From Flavobacterium sp. (GTDB lineage: Bacteria; Bacteroidota; Bacteroidia; Flavobacteriales; Flavobacteriaceae): a DNA stretch of 40,117 nt. The notes beneath the pieces are model-generated. The model was not told the origin of the DNA. It did no database searches and saw only the letters and a list, made by a program, of their open reading frames with translations. The position numbers and the translations under genes were made by a program. The stretch lies in NCBI GenBank assembly GCA_014378065.1, contig JACMOK010000166.1:1-40117 (forward strand). The letters are read 5' to 3'. Position 1 is the first letter of the stretch. Each line of letters begins with the position of its first letter. Of the stretch, positions 7,249 through 15,458 are shown one piece after another.

Positions 7249-8295
7249 CTATTGAATTGACAGTCGTGTTAGGATAGGAAAATGGTCGGAGTTTACAAAA
7301 TCAGGAAAATTTTCAAAACTTTTTACTTTTATCGCTGGGTCTGCGAAAATATAATCAATTCGAGCGGGATAATATTTGAAATTATAGGTTTTACCAAAAC
7401 CACTACCAGCTTCTTCAAACGCATCATTTAACGTTCCTTTGACATTGCGGTATACGTACGAAAACGGACTGTTATTCATATCACCACAAATGACAATTGG
7501 ATACGGACAGTTTTTTTTATGGTTCATGATAATTTCGGCTTGTTGCTGTTGCTTTGTGAAGGCCAATCCGATTCTTTTGATAAACAATTGTGATTTTTCT
7601 TGGTTAATTTCATCAATATTTTCGGAAATCTCATTGACATCGGGTGAAATTTTAATCGACTGCAGATGCATGTTGTACACACGGATAATATCTTTTCCTT
7701 TTTTGATATCCGCAAAAATTACATTGTTGTTCGATTTTGGAAAAACCAAATTGCCTTCGTCAATGATCGGGAATTTAGAAAAAATCGCCTGTCCTGTTCT
7801 TATTTTATTGCCTTCCATAAGAATATAACGGTGCGGATAGACTTTTAAATCGATATCAGCTGCATACGAAAATTCCTGAATGCATAGAATATCGGGGTTT
7901 TTATCGGTAATAAAGGCCTGAATATCTTTGTACACATTTTCCTTGGGCAACCATTCAAACAGATTGAACAAACGAACATTATAACTCATCACTACAAAAT
8001 CGTTGTCGTTTTCGGGTAAATTGGTAGCTGAAAATTTATAAAACTTATTGATAAAAGTGATGCCCATCAACAACACCAGAGCCGATAGTAGCATTTGTCT
8101 TTTGAACTGAAGTAACCAGTAGATAAAAAACAATCCATTCAGTAATAGAAAAAGCGGTAATACTAAGGTTAAAACGGAAAGCACTGGAAATAATTTCGGA
8201 GCCAAAAACGGTAATACATACGCTACGAACGTCACTATAGCCAAAACTATATTGAAAAAAAACATCGTTTTATTGAACCATGAAAGTCTTTTCAT
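7249..8295 (-). CDS. Membrane-anchored endonuclease/exonuclease/phosphatase protein
   Basis: The product has 348 residues. Three hydrophobic segments occupy about residues 10-30, 38-60 and 68-83, followed by a metal-dependent EEP (DNase I-like) domain. Catalytic positions are visible: Asn106 in MSYNVRLF, Glu141 in CIQEF, His210 in NMHLQS, GDMNNSP (271-277), Asp314 in IDYIFADP and SDH (336-338). The fold covers nucleases, phosphodiesterases and inositol or lipid phosphatases. Membrane anchoring makes a lipid or cell-surface phosphoester more likely than DNA, but the substrate is unknown. It is last in the minus-strand run mutL, rhomboid, rhomboid, EEP, 46 nt after the second rhomboid. Confidence 0.88.
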   Translation of the reverse strand: MKRLSWFNKTMFFFNIVLAIVTFVAYVLPFLAPKLFPVLSVLTLVLPLFLLLNGLFFIYWLLQFKRQMLLSALVLLMGITFINKFYKFSATNLPENDNDFVVMSYNVRLFNLFEWLPKENVYKDIQAFITDKNPDILCIQEFSYAADIDLKVYPHRYILMEGNKIRTGQAIFSKFPIIDEGNLVFPKSNNNVIFADIKKGKDIIRVYNMHLQSIKISPDVNEISENIDEINQEKSQLFIKRIGLAFTKQQQQAEIIMNHKKNCPYPIVICGDMNNSPFSYVYRNVKGTLNDAFEEAGSGFGKTYNFKYYPARIDYIFADPAIKVKSFENFPDFVNSDHFPILTRLSIQ

Positions 8296-8341
8296 TAATT
8301 AATTTTGTTGTTTATGGGCCCCTTAAATTTAATTGCCCAAA

Positions 8342-9223
8342 CTATTTTCCTGCTTTAAACAAAAATTCTTTTTCTTCTTTGGTCAGACTGTCATAACCGG
8401 ATTGGCTTATTTTATCTAAGATCTCATCAATTTGTTGTTGCGCTTTATCTTTACTTACGATTTTAGATACAGTTATTTCGGGCTTGGGTGCATAATTTCT
8501 GTGCACTCGTTTGAACGGCGTTGCTTTTTGCTTCCCAAAAGCACTGACAACAGCATCAATGGTGTTTGAAAACCAACTGCCCAAATCGTTCCCGCGCTGC
8601 AATTGTTTGATGTAAAGATAACCAAATAGCGCGCCTCCCAAATGTGCCAGATGACCGCCAGTATTTTCTAATGGCAACTGAATCAAGTCAATAATAATCA
8701 AGAAAAAAGCAATATGCCATAGTTTGACGTTACCGATCAAAAGCAATCTGACTTCCATAAACGGAGAATACGCCGCTACTGCGAACAGAATTCCCATGAT
8801 AGCGCCTGATGCGCCCACTAAACTCACGTTCAAATGCGCCAGCGAGGGAAATAAAAAATAACAGCAGATATAAATTATTCCGGCAAAAATACTTCCTACA
8901 AAATACAAATTCAAAAATTGCTTTTGTGTAAAATAGGTCAGAAATAATCGGCTAGAGAAATTTAAAACCAACATGTTAAACAAAAGATGTAGAAATCCTG
9001 AATGAAAAAAAGCATAGGTAATGATTGACCAAGGTTTCCACAACAAATCAGCGGGATTCGAAGACAGACTTACATATTTCAGAAAATCGATATTGACAGA
9101 AAACAAAGCCAATACGGCAAAAAGCACATACGGAATAACAAAAAATGCTACATTCCAATAGATGATTTGCTGCGAAATGCCGCCAATTTTATACTGTAGT
9201 TTTAAATCGTCTAAAATATTCAT
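8342..9223 (-). CDS. Rhomboid intramembrane serine protease with C-terminal tail
   Basis: This 293-residue polytopic membrane protein carries the rhomboid active site: HxxxN-type FLHLLFNML with His79 and Asn83, the nucleophile Ser139 in GASGAIMG, and the general base His194 in GGHLAHLGGALFGY. Residues about 205-293 are a hydrophilic cytosolic tail that ends in a helical segment (QQIDEILDKISQSGYDSLTKE and the residues after it) resembling DUF6576. That tail is often found on one of a pair of Bacteroidetes rhomboids. Rhomboids cut transmembrane substrates within the membrane. The substrate here is unknown. It lies 11 nt downstream of the other rhomboid. Confidence 0.92.
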   Translation of the reverse strand: MNILDDLKLQYKIGGISQQIIYWNVAFFVIPYVLFAVLALFSVNIDFLKYVSLSSNPADLLWKPWSIITYAFFHSGFLHLLFNMLVLNFSSRLFLTYFTQKQFLNLYFVGSIFAGIIYICCYFLFPSLAHLNVSLVGASGAIMGILFAVAAYSPFMEVRLLLIGNVKLWHIAFFLIIIDLIQLPLENTGGHLAHLGGALFGYLYIKQLQRGNDLGSWFSNTIDAVVSAFGKQKATPFKRVHRNYAPKPEITVSKIVSKDKAQQQIDEILDKISQSGYDSLTKEEKEFLFKAGK

Positions 9224-9234
9224 TCTCTATATAA

Positions 9235-9984
9235 TTAATTCCAACGATTTTTATTAAAGCTATTTTTCTTCCAATACCACATCATTAAAAATCCGACAAT
9301 GGCACCGCCAATATGTGCAAAATGGGCGATACCGCCACTTCCTCCAAAAATTGATTTTCCCGAAACTCCTAGAAACAAATCGACCACCAGCAAACCCGGC
9401 ACAAAGTATTTTGCTTTGATGGGTATCGGAATAAACATCAATGCAAGTTCTGCATTGGGAACCATAAAGGCAAACGCCACCAACAATCCGTAAATCGCTC
9501 CCGATGCCCCCACGGCAGGAGCAGCAAACGAGCCCGCAAACCGATCAACACCTGAAGCGCCTATCGCTTCCGTCCAACGATTGTCTATTTTCCCTTCGTT
9601 CAATAAACTATAAATGTCTGTTTTGACAAAGCCTGCCTGCGTAAGAGTAGTCAAACCGTCGTGGAAAAAATAATAATTGACAGCGGTGTGCAAAAGTGCG
9701 GCTCCCAATCCGCACGAAAGATAAAAAAATAAAAACTTTTTTGAGCCCCAATAATGCTCTAATACCGATCCGAAGGAATACAAGGCAAACATATTAAAGG
9801 CAATATGCATAATTCCGGCATGCATGAACATGTGCGTGATAGGCTGCCAATATTGAAATTTGGCATTCTCAAAAAAGAATAGCGACAAATAATTGTAAGC
9901 GGCATCACCTACAAACTGGGAGCCTATAAAAAATAAAATATTAATAATCAATAACTGTTTGACAGTCGGGGAAATCTGCATCAT
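9235..9984 (-). CDS. Rhomboid intramembrane serine protease
   Basis: This 249-residue rhomboid has the motif MHAGIMHIAFNM (His60, Asn64), the catalytic Ser161 in GASGAIYG and the catalytic His224 in HFAHIGGA. A decoy GASG occurs at 142-145, but only the second GASG is followed by the glycine-rich transmembrane helix. A hydrophilic loop of about 50 residues (107-155) precedes the catalytic serine and distinguishes it from its neighbour. The start overlaps the mutL stop by 4 nt (ATGA), so its translation is probably coupled to mutL. No C-terminal tail domain is present. The physiological substrate is unknown. Confidence 0.93.
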   Translation of the reverse strand: MMQISPTVKQLLIINILFFIGSQFVGDAAYNYLSLFFFENAKFQYWQPITHMFMHAGIMHIAFNMFALYSFGSVLEHYWGSKKFLFFYLSCGLGAALLHTAVNYYFFHDGLTTLTQAGFVKTDIYSLLNEGKIDNRWTEAIGASGVDRFAGSFAAPAVGASGAIYGLLVAFAFMVPNAELALMFIPIPIKAKYFVPGLLVVDLFLGVSGKSIFGGSGGIAHFAHIGGAIVGFLMMWYWKKNSFNKNRWN

Positions 9985-11840
9985 ATGGCGAATTTTTTAT
10001 CTAAATCTTCCACCCGCATGGTGATGAAAGTGGGTTTTTGAAAAGGGGAAACATTGGGCTCTTTACAAGCAAATAAACCGTTTACCAGATTCTCTTGTTC
10101 TTTTTGAGTTAAATAAGTTCCTGTTTTAACGGCCAAACTTTTCGCCATCGATTTGGCAATCGAATCATTTTGACTAAAACTGCTTTCCGGAATACCATCG
10201 TGAAGATCACTGAGTAATTGTTCTAACACCATAGAAGCTTCACTCTCGGTAACTTTAACGGGCAATCCAGAGATCACTATTTGGTTGTCAATCGAAGCTT
10301 CAAAAACAAAACCCGTATTAATTAAAGCCGTCTGCAATTCTGTTATAAGTTGCATCTCATCGTTAGAAAAATACAAATGTAACGGAAACAACAATTGCTG
10401 ACTCGATGCATGCTGAACTGTCATGTTTATTAAAAATTGCTCATACAATACCCGCTGGTGCGCGCGTTGCTGGTCTACAATAACCATCCCCGATTTGATT
10501 GGATTTACAATATATTTTCGGTGGATTTGATAGGTTTTGTGCACCACCGGCTCGATCTCGTTGTCATCAAAAAGCGATGCCGTTACCTCTTCGGTTTCTA
10601 AGGCAACACCATTATGCTGAGTAACCGTTTCGCTATCATTCCTTAAACCAACATACAAACTTTCCCAATGTGCCATGTCAGGTTTGCTGTTTTTATAAGG
10701 GTCTGAAGCGGAATGCCTGTTGGGTTTACCTTCCGAGAAGGGATTAAAATTGCCATCGAATTGAACCGTAGGAACGGCTGCTTCGAGGTTTTTGTAATGG
10801 TAAGGCGTATCTAAATTTGAATCGCGATCAAAATCCAAAGCCGGTGTAACATTAAACTGACCAAGGCTGTGTTTTATTGCAGAACGCAATATGGAATACA
10901 ACGCATGTTCATCATCAAATTTAATTTCCGTTTTTGTAGGATGAATATTGATATCAATCGTATGAGGTGGCACGTTTAAGTATAAAAAATAACTGGGCTG
11001 GCAACCGTCTTTTAACAATCCGTCATAAGCGGCCATGATCGCATGATGCAAATAACCACTTTTAATAAAACGGTTGTTGACAAAGAAGAACTGTTCACCG
11101 CGATTTTTCTTGGCAAATTCGGGTTTGCTAACAAATCCGGAAATGCCTACGATCTCGGTTTCTTCCTGAACCGGCACTAGCTTTTCATTGGTCTTTCCTG
11201 AAAATACATTTACGATCCGCTGCCTAAAATTAGAGGGGGGCAAATTGAACATATCGCTGCCGTTATGGTAGAAGGTAAAGTGAATGTTAGGATGTGCCAA
11301 AACCACGCGTTGAAATTCATCTACAATATGACGAAATTCGACGATTTCTGACTTCAAGAAATTGCGTCGGGCCGGAATATTGAAAAATAGATTTTTAACC
11401 GCAAAAGAAGTTCCTTTGGGCAAAACGGCGACATCCTGCGACATCAATTTGCTGCCTTCGATAATGATCTGCGTCCCGAGTTCTTCTTGATCGGGTTTGG
11501 TTTTCATCTCTACATGGGCAATGGCTGCGATTGATGCTAAGGCTTCGCCACGAAATCCTTTAGTGTGTAGTGAAAATAAATCCTCCGCTTGGCGAATTTT
11601 GGAAGTGGCATGGCGTTCAAAACAAAGTCGCGCATCGGTCACACTCATACCCAAACCGTTGTCTATGACTTGAACCAGCGATTTGCCAGCGTCTTTAATA
11701 ATCAACTTAATATCGGTTGCTCGGGCGTCGACAGCATTTTCGAGCAATTCCTTGACTACAGAAGCCGGACGCTGCACCACTTCTCCAGCCGCAATTTGGT
11801 TGGCAACATGATCCGGAAGTAACTGAATAATACTCGACAT
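9981..11840 (-). CDS. mutL: DNA mismatch repair protein MutL
   Basis: This 619-residue GHKL ATPase links MutS mismatch recognition to strand removal. N-terminal ATPase motifs are QIAAGEVVQRPASVVKELLE with Glu34, DNGLGM (60-65) and GFRGEAL (95-101). The middle transducer region contains FVNNRFI and NIHPTKTEIKF. A variable linker (about 335-430) leads to the C-terminal dimerisation domain. There the metal-binding endonuclease motif DQHAxxExxxxE reads DQQRAHQRVLYE (456-467), and the late CPHGRP-like box reads SPFQKP (598-603). Nicking activity may therefore be altered or absent. It is the first gene of the minus-strand run, with a strong promoter at 11882-11912. Confidence 0.96.
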   Translation of the reverse strand: MSSIIQLLPDHVANQIAAGEVVQRPASVVKELLENAVDARATDIKLIIKDAGKSLVQVIDNGLGMSVTDARLCFERHATSKIRQAEDLFSLHTKGFRGEALASIAAIAHVEMKTKPDQEELGTQIIIEGSKLMSQDVAVLPKGTSFAVKNLFFNIPARRNFLKSEIVEFRHIVDEFQRVVLAHPNIHFTFYHNGSDMFNLPPSNFRQRIVNVFSGKTNEKLVPVQEETEIVGISGFVSKPEFAKKNRGEQFFFVNNRFIKSGYLHHAIMAAYDGLLKDGCQPSYFLYLNVPPHTIDINIHPTKTEIKFDDEHALYSILRSAIKHSLGQFNVTPALDFDRDSNLDTPYHYKNLEAAVPTVQFDGNFNPFSEGKPNRHSASDPYKNSKPDMAHWESLYVGLRNDSETVTQHNGVALETEEVTASLFDDNEIEPVVHKTYQIHRKYIVNPIKSGMVIVDQQRAHQRVLYEQFLINMTVQHASSQQLLFPLHLYFSNDEMQLITELQTALINTGFVFEASIDNQIVISGLPVKVTESEASMVLEQLLSDLHDGIPESSFSQNDSIAKSMAKSLAVKTGTYLTQKEQENLVNGLFACKEPNVSPFQKPTFITMRVEDLDKKFAI

Positions 11841-11860
11841 TAATTTTAAGTTTCTATTAG

Positions 11861-11876
11861 CTGTCTAACCAGACAG
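11861..11876 (-). promoter_or_regulatory. Hairpin at the predicted 5' end of mutL mRNA
   Basis: CTGTCT (11861-11866) and AGACAG (11871-11876) form a perfect 6-bp inverted repeat around a 4-nt loop. The hairpin begins 6 nt after the mutL -7 box, so it would sit at the extreme 5' end of the transcript. It may stabilise the mRNA or be a protein-binding operator. Confidence 0.5.
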
Positions 11877-11881
11877 GGTGA

Positions 11882-11912
11882 CAAATTTAACGAATTTCCA
11901 TTAGCTTTTAAA
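11882..11912 (-). promoter_or_regulatory. Promoter of mutL
   Basis: Read on the minus strand, TTTA (11912-11909), 19 nt and a perfect TAAATTTG (11889-11882) match the Bacteroidetes consensus in both sequence and spacing. The predicted start of transcription is near 11877, giving a leader of about 37 nt. Confidence 0.8.
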
Positions 11913-11930
11913 GCCATCGCCATTATAAAA

Positions 11931-11957
11931 TAAAAAACCTGCTTCAAAAAAAGCAGG
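11931..11957 (-). terminator. Intrinsic terminator of ribH
   Basis: On the minus strand, CCTGCTT (11957-11951) pairs with AAGCAGG (11944-11938) over a 6-nt loop and is followed by TTTTTTA. It lies 36 nt after the ribH stop and isolates ribH from the mutL promoter. Confidence 0.85.
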
Positions 11958-11992
11958 CTATCAATCCATTAAAAAAGGTTTATAATTTGAAA

Positions 11993-12562
11993 TTATTCCT
12001 CTAGTTCTATTGTTGGGTTTTCAATTTGCAACTGGTTTGAAGTCAACAAATTGCTGTTTTGAAATTGGTAGCCGTTAGCCTGCAGTCGCAAATAAGCCAT
12101 TTTGATAGCGGCAATCGCGGCTTCTGTACCTTTATTTCCGTGTCGGCCTCCACTTCTGTCTACCGACTGTTGCTCATTGTTGTCAGTCAACACACAAAAA
12201 ATTACGGGCACATCATAAAGAACGTTGAGGTCTTTGATGCCTTGAGTTACGCCATCACAAACAAAATCAAAATGCTGGGTTTCCCCTTTGATGACGCTTC
12301 CAATGACAATGACCACATCAGGCTTTTGGGTTTCAATCATTTTTTTTGCCCCATAGATCAATTCGAAACTGCCTGGAACGTTCCAGCGAATGATGTTTTT
12401 ATGTGCGGCACCGCAATCAGTTAATGCAGCGATAGTCCCAGTATACAATCCTTCGGTGATGGCGCCGTTCCATTCTGAAACAACAATCCCAAACCGAAAA
12501 TCTTTCGCATTTGGGATGGTGTTCTTGTCGTAATTCGATAAATTTTTGTTTTCCGTAGCCAT
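11993..12562 (-). CDS. ribH: 6,7-dimethyl-8-ribityllumazine synthase
   Basis: RibH condenses 5-amino-6-ribitylaminouracil with 3,4-dihydroxy-2-butanone 4-phosphate, the penultimate step of riboflavin synthesis. The family landmarks are visible: VSEWNGAITEGLYTG near the N-terminus, VPGSFELIYGAKKM (about 64-77), VIGSVIKGETQHFDFVCDGV (about 86-105) and GGRHGNKGTEAAIAAIKMA (about 136-154), which includes the phosphate-binding and catalytic residues. At 189 residues it is slightly longer than the usual 155-160, with extra residues at both ends. No FMN riboswitch is visible upstream, since only 45 nt separate it from the TPR gene. The two may be co-transcribed. Confidence 0.95.
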   Translation of the reverse strand: MATENKNLSNYDKNTIPNAKDFRFGIVVSEWNGAITEGLYTGTIAALTDCGAAHKNIIRWNVPGSFELIYGAKKMIETQKPDVVIVIGSVIKGETQHFDFVCDGVTQGIKDLNVLYDVPVIFCVLTDNNEQQSVDRSGGRHGNKGTEAAIAAIKMAYLRLQANGYQFQNSNLLTSNQLQIENPTIELEE

Positions 12563-12607
12563 GTTATCTTAGCGTGTTAGCGCATTTAGAAATCATTCGA
12601 GTACAAA

Positions 12608-13390
12608 TTATTGCGCTAGTCCAATCATTGCGTCAATAGTGGCGCCTTCTGGGGTGGATTCGTATTTTTCTTTAATTTCTGTAAAAAATTTCAGGGCGTC
12701 AGCTTTGTTTCCAAGAGCCAGCGCGGTTTGTCCGGCTTTCAACAAGAAACGAGGCGTGGTTAGTTCATTTTTATTCATTTCTGAAGCTTTGATGTATTTT
12801 TCTAATGCTTCTTTTTGTTGGTTTTTCTGAGCATACGCATCTCCAATAGCACCCACTGCAAGGACAGTTAACATGGTATCATCTGATTTGAATTTCTCTA
12901 ACGATGCGATTGCTTCGGCATATTTTCCGGTATTGAGATACGCAATTCCAACATAATAATTCGCCAAGTTGCCTGCAGCCGTTCCAGAATATTTTTCGGC
13001 TATGTCTTTAAAACCAAATTTGCCTTCTGAACCCTTTATGGCCAAATTGAACAAAGAATCACTTTTAGTTCCGTCTACCGCTTTTTGAAAATTTTGTTGT
13101 GCTTCAAACATTTCGTTGCCCGCTTCCTCTTCTTTGGGTTGTGCAATAAATTTTTGATACAAGACATAACCCACAGTCACCAACGCGATAGCTGCCACTA
13201 TACCAAAAATTACTTTTTGATTGCGGGCCACCCATTCTTCCGTTCTAGAAGCGGTTTGATCCAAAGAATTAAAAACTCCTGCTGTGGTGCTGTCTTTCTC
13301 GTCAACATTCACATTTTCGATAAAATTACTATCTGTTTTTTCTTCCTTTTCCTTTGGATTTTTATAACCTCTTTTATTATACGTTGCCAT
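12608..13390 (-). CDS. Membrane-anchored tetratricopeptide repeat protein
   Basis: This 260-residue protein has a charged cytoplasmic N-terminus (1-58), one transmembrane helix (KVIFGIVAAIALVTVGYVLY, about 59-78) and a periplasmic TPR-like domain (about 95-255). Helical pairs such as NYYVGIAYLNTGKYAEAIAS and FLLKAGQTALALGNKADALK are visible. The topology resembles the YfgM/ancillary SecYEG family, which helps chaperone exported proteins, although sequence identity to E. coli YfgM cannot be judged here. It has a perfect -7 box at 13412-13419, is divergent from recF and is followed after 45 nt by ribH. Confidence 0.8.
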   Translation of the reverse strand: MATYNKRGYKNPKEKEEKTDSNFIENVNVDEKDSTTAGVFNSLDQTASRTEEWVARNQKVIFGIVAAIALVTVGYVLYQKFIAQPKEEEAGNEMFEAQQNFQKAVDGTKSDSLFNLAIKGSEGKFGFKDIAEKYSGTAAGNLANYYVGIAYLNTGKYAEAIASLEKFKSDDTMLTVLAVGAIGDAYAQKNQQKEALEKYIKASEMNKNELTTPRFLLKAGQTALALGNKADALKFFTEIKEKYESTPEGATIDAMIGLAQ

Positions 13391-13411
13391 CTATTTTAAA
13401 TTAGTGAGCCG

Positions 13412-13419
13412 CAAAAATA
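13412..13419 (-). promoter_or_regulatory. -7 box of the TPR gene promoter (TATTTTTG)
   Basis: On the minus strand, TATTTTTG is an exact TAnnTTTG and is followed by CGGC. The leader to the ATG at 13390 is about 17 nt. A TTTG lies only 11 nt further upstream, too close to act as a normal -33 box. Confidence 0.65.
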
Positions 13420-13531
13420 AAATTTTTATTCAAACCCACATAAAAAAATCGATTTTATATTGAAAATCTTTTGACTTTCGCCTCATTTAACAGCTAAAAA
13501 AATTAAAACTTTATTTTATCGATATTTTTCA

Positions 13532-13539
13532 ATAATTTG
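13532..13539 (+). promoter_or_regulatory. Tentative -7 box of the recF promoter
   Basis: ATAATTTG followed by CAGCCGC resembles the tRNA promoter (TATATTTG followed by CAGCC), but only the TTTG half matches TAnnTTTG. The leader to ATG 13599 would be about 55 nt. A weak stem (13546-13554 with 13564-13572, two G-U pairs) lies within it. Confidence 0.35.
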
Positions 13540-13598
13540 CAGCCGCTTAGGGAACCATAGCTTGTTTTCTAAGTTCTCACTATCAGCACGCCTTGTCG

Positions 13599-14678
13599 AT
13601 GTATTTAAAAAAGATTTCCCTTTTCAACTATAAAAATTTTTCTGAAGCCAATTTCGAATTCGACCAAAAAATAAATTGTTTTGTCGGAAAAAATGGCGTC
13701 GGAAAAACAAACGTCCTTGATGCTATCTACCAACTTTCATACGGAAAAAGTTACTTTAATCCGTTGGCGTTGCAAAATATCAAACACGGAGAAGAATTTT
13801 TTGTCATTGATGGCGAATTTGAAAAGAACGAAAGAACAGAGCAAATCATTTGCAGCCTTAAAAAAGGACAAAAAAAAATCCTCAAACGCAATAACAAAGT
13901 CTACGAAAGATTTTCTGACCATATTGGTTTTATTCCTCTGGTAATCATTTCGCCCGCCGACCGTGATTTAATCGTTGAAGGTAGTGAAACCAGGCGAAAA
14001 TTTATTGATAGTGTTATTTCGCAACTCGACGCCAAATACCTGCAGCAGCTCATACAATATCAAAAAAATCTCCAACAGCGCAATGCTTTACTGAAATATT
14101 TTGCCTTGAATCATGTTTTTGAAAATGATACACTTTCAATTTACAATGAGCAACTGAGTGGTTTAGGGCACGCCATATTTGAAAAAAGAAAAGATTTTCT
14201 GGCTGATTTTATTCCGATTTTCAATCAGCACCATCAGGCCATCACAGGTTCCCAAGAAACGGTTCAGTTGGTTTATGAAAGTCAATTGTCAGCCCATAGT
14301 TTATTGTTGTTGTTACAGGAAAATATAAGCAAAGACCGAGCGCTCCATTATACTTCGGTTGGAATTCATAAAGACGATTTGTCATTTGAGATTGATCAGT
14401 TTCCTATTAAAAAATTTGGTTCACAAGGGCAGCAAAAATCCTTTTTGATAGCGTTGAAATTGGCTCAATTTGAATTCATAAAAAAACAATGCGGCCAAAA
14501 ACCACTGTTGCTTTTCGACGACATTTTTGATAAATTAGACGAAACGCGGGTGGGCAAAATCGTTGAAATGGTCAACAATGACACTTTCGGGCAATTATTT
14601 ATTTCAGATACCCATCCGGAACGTACTGAAAACATAGTAAAATCAACACTTCAGAGCTATAAAATATTCCATCTGTAA
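13599..14678 (+). CDS. recF: DNA replication and repair protein RecF
   Basis: RecF is an SMC-like ATPase that loads RecA at single-strand gaps together with RecO and RecR. The 359-residue product has Walker [10 protein letters not shown] (about 30-38), the ABC-type signature [17 protein letters not shown] (about 275-291) and Walker [14 protein letters not shown] (about 303-315), all in the RecF order. The length is normal. ATG 13599 gives the typical start [14 protein letters not shown]. An in-frame TTG two codons earlier is less likely. It is divergent from the TPR gene and heads a plus-strand series. Confidence 0.95.
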   Translation: MYLKKISLFNYKNFSEANFEFDQKINCFVGKNGVGKTNVLDAIYQLSYGKSYFNPLALQNIKHGEEFFVIDGEFEKNERTEQIICSLKKGQKKILKRNNKVYERFSDHIGFIPLVIISPADRDLIVEGSETRRKFIDSVISQLDAKYLQQLIQYQKNLQQRNALLKYFALNHVFENDTLSIYNEQLSGLGHAIFEKRKDFLADFIPIFNQHHQAITGSQETVQLVYESQLSAHSLLLLLQENISKDRALHYTSVGIHKDDLSFEIDQFPIKKFGSQGQQKSFLIALKLAQFEFIKKQCGQKPLLLFDDIFDKLDETRVGKIVEMVNNDTFGQLFISDTHPERTENIVKSTLQSYKIFHL

Positions 14679-14752
14679 ATTATTGGTTGAAATGAAATTC
14701 AAATTGAAAAAAGATCTAATTTAGCCTCACGAAATTCTTAATTTATTTTGTT

Positions 14753-15451
14753 GTGAAATTGCAATTGTCGCTTCTGTTAATTCTAGTTTTTGCGCTTTTT
14801 TCTTGTAAAGGACAAACAACTCCAAATTATGCAACCATTCCGGCTTTGACTTTTGCAGAAAAAATAAAAAGCACACCCAATCCGCAAATTTTAGATGTCA
14901 GAACACCCGAAGAATTCACCAGTCAACATCTTGAGCAGGCTCGCAATTTTAATTGGAATAGTGATGATTTTATGGCAGCGGTGGCTGAATTGGATAAGAA
15001 CAAACCAACTTTTGTATACTGCACTGTTGGCGGACGAAGTAAAAAAGCAGCCGAAAAATTACATACATTGGGATTCAGAGAAGTTTATAATCTTGACGGC
15101 GGGATCATGAAATGGAATGCTGCGGGATTGGCGCCGAAAAGTGATAAAATTATTGGCATGTGCACGCAGGAGTATGGCGACTTATTAAAATCTGATAAGC
15201 CAGTATTGGTTAACTTTTATGCAGATTGGTGCGAACCTTGTAAAAAAATGGCACCCTATATTAAGAAAATGCAGGCGGATCCATCAATTAACGTGATCAT
15301 AATTCGTTTGAATGCCGATGAAAATAAAACCTTAGTGTCAGAATTAAAAATAGATGAACTCCCCACGGTATTATTGTATCAAAACAAAGAAGTGAAATGG
15401 AAGCATAGCGGCTTCATCAGTGAAGAAGATTTGAAAAAACAATTACAATAA
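14753..15451 (+). CDS. Lipoprotein with fused rhodanese and thioredoxin domains
   Basis: This 232-residue protein begins with a lipoprotein signal (LILVFALFSC, Cys18 as lipidation site). A rhodanese domain covers about residues 35-130, with active-site Cys90 in VYCTVGGRSKKAA. A thioredoxin domain covers about 135-232, with redox motif WCEPC (159-163) and the cis-Pro at about 204 (ELPTVLLY). Lipidation would place both domains in the periplasm or on the outer membrane. The pair suggests sulfur transfer coupled to thiol-disulfide exchange or reduction of the rhodanese persulfide. GTG 14753 is used because it gives the complete signal peptide. The stop is 8 nt before the ATG of the DUF2461 gene. 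Confidence 0.88.
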   Translation: MKLQLSLLLILVFALFSCKGQTTPNYATIPALTFAEKIKSTPNPQILDVRTPEEFTSQHLEQARNFNWNSDDFMAAVAELDKNKPTFVYCTVGGRSKKAAEKLHTLGFREVYNLDGGIMKWNAAGLAPKSDKIIGMCTQEYGDLLKSDKPVLVNFYADWCEPCKKMAPYIKKMQADPSINVIIIRLNADENKTLVSELKIDELPTVLLYQNKEVKWKHSGFISEEDLKKQLQ

Positions 15452-15458
15452 TTTGGAA

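Noticed and set aside
9657..9661. Second GASG (residues 142-145) of the 249-residue rhomboid as the catalytic serine
   Set aside because: It lies in the hydrophilic loop. Ser161 in GASGAIYG starts the glycine-rich helix as in other rhomboids. The position given here is approximate.
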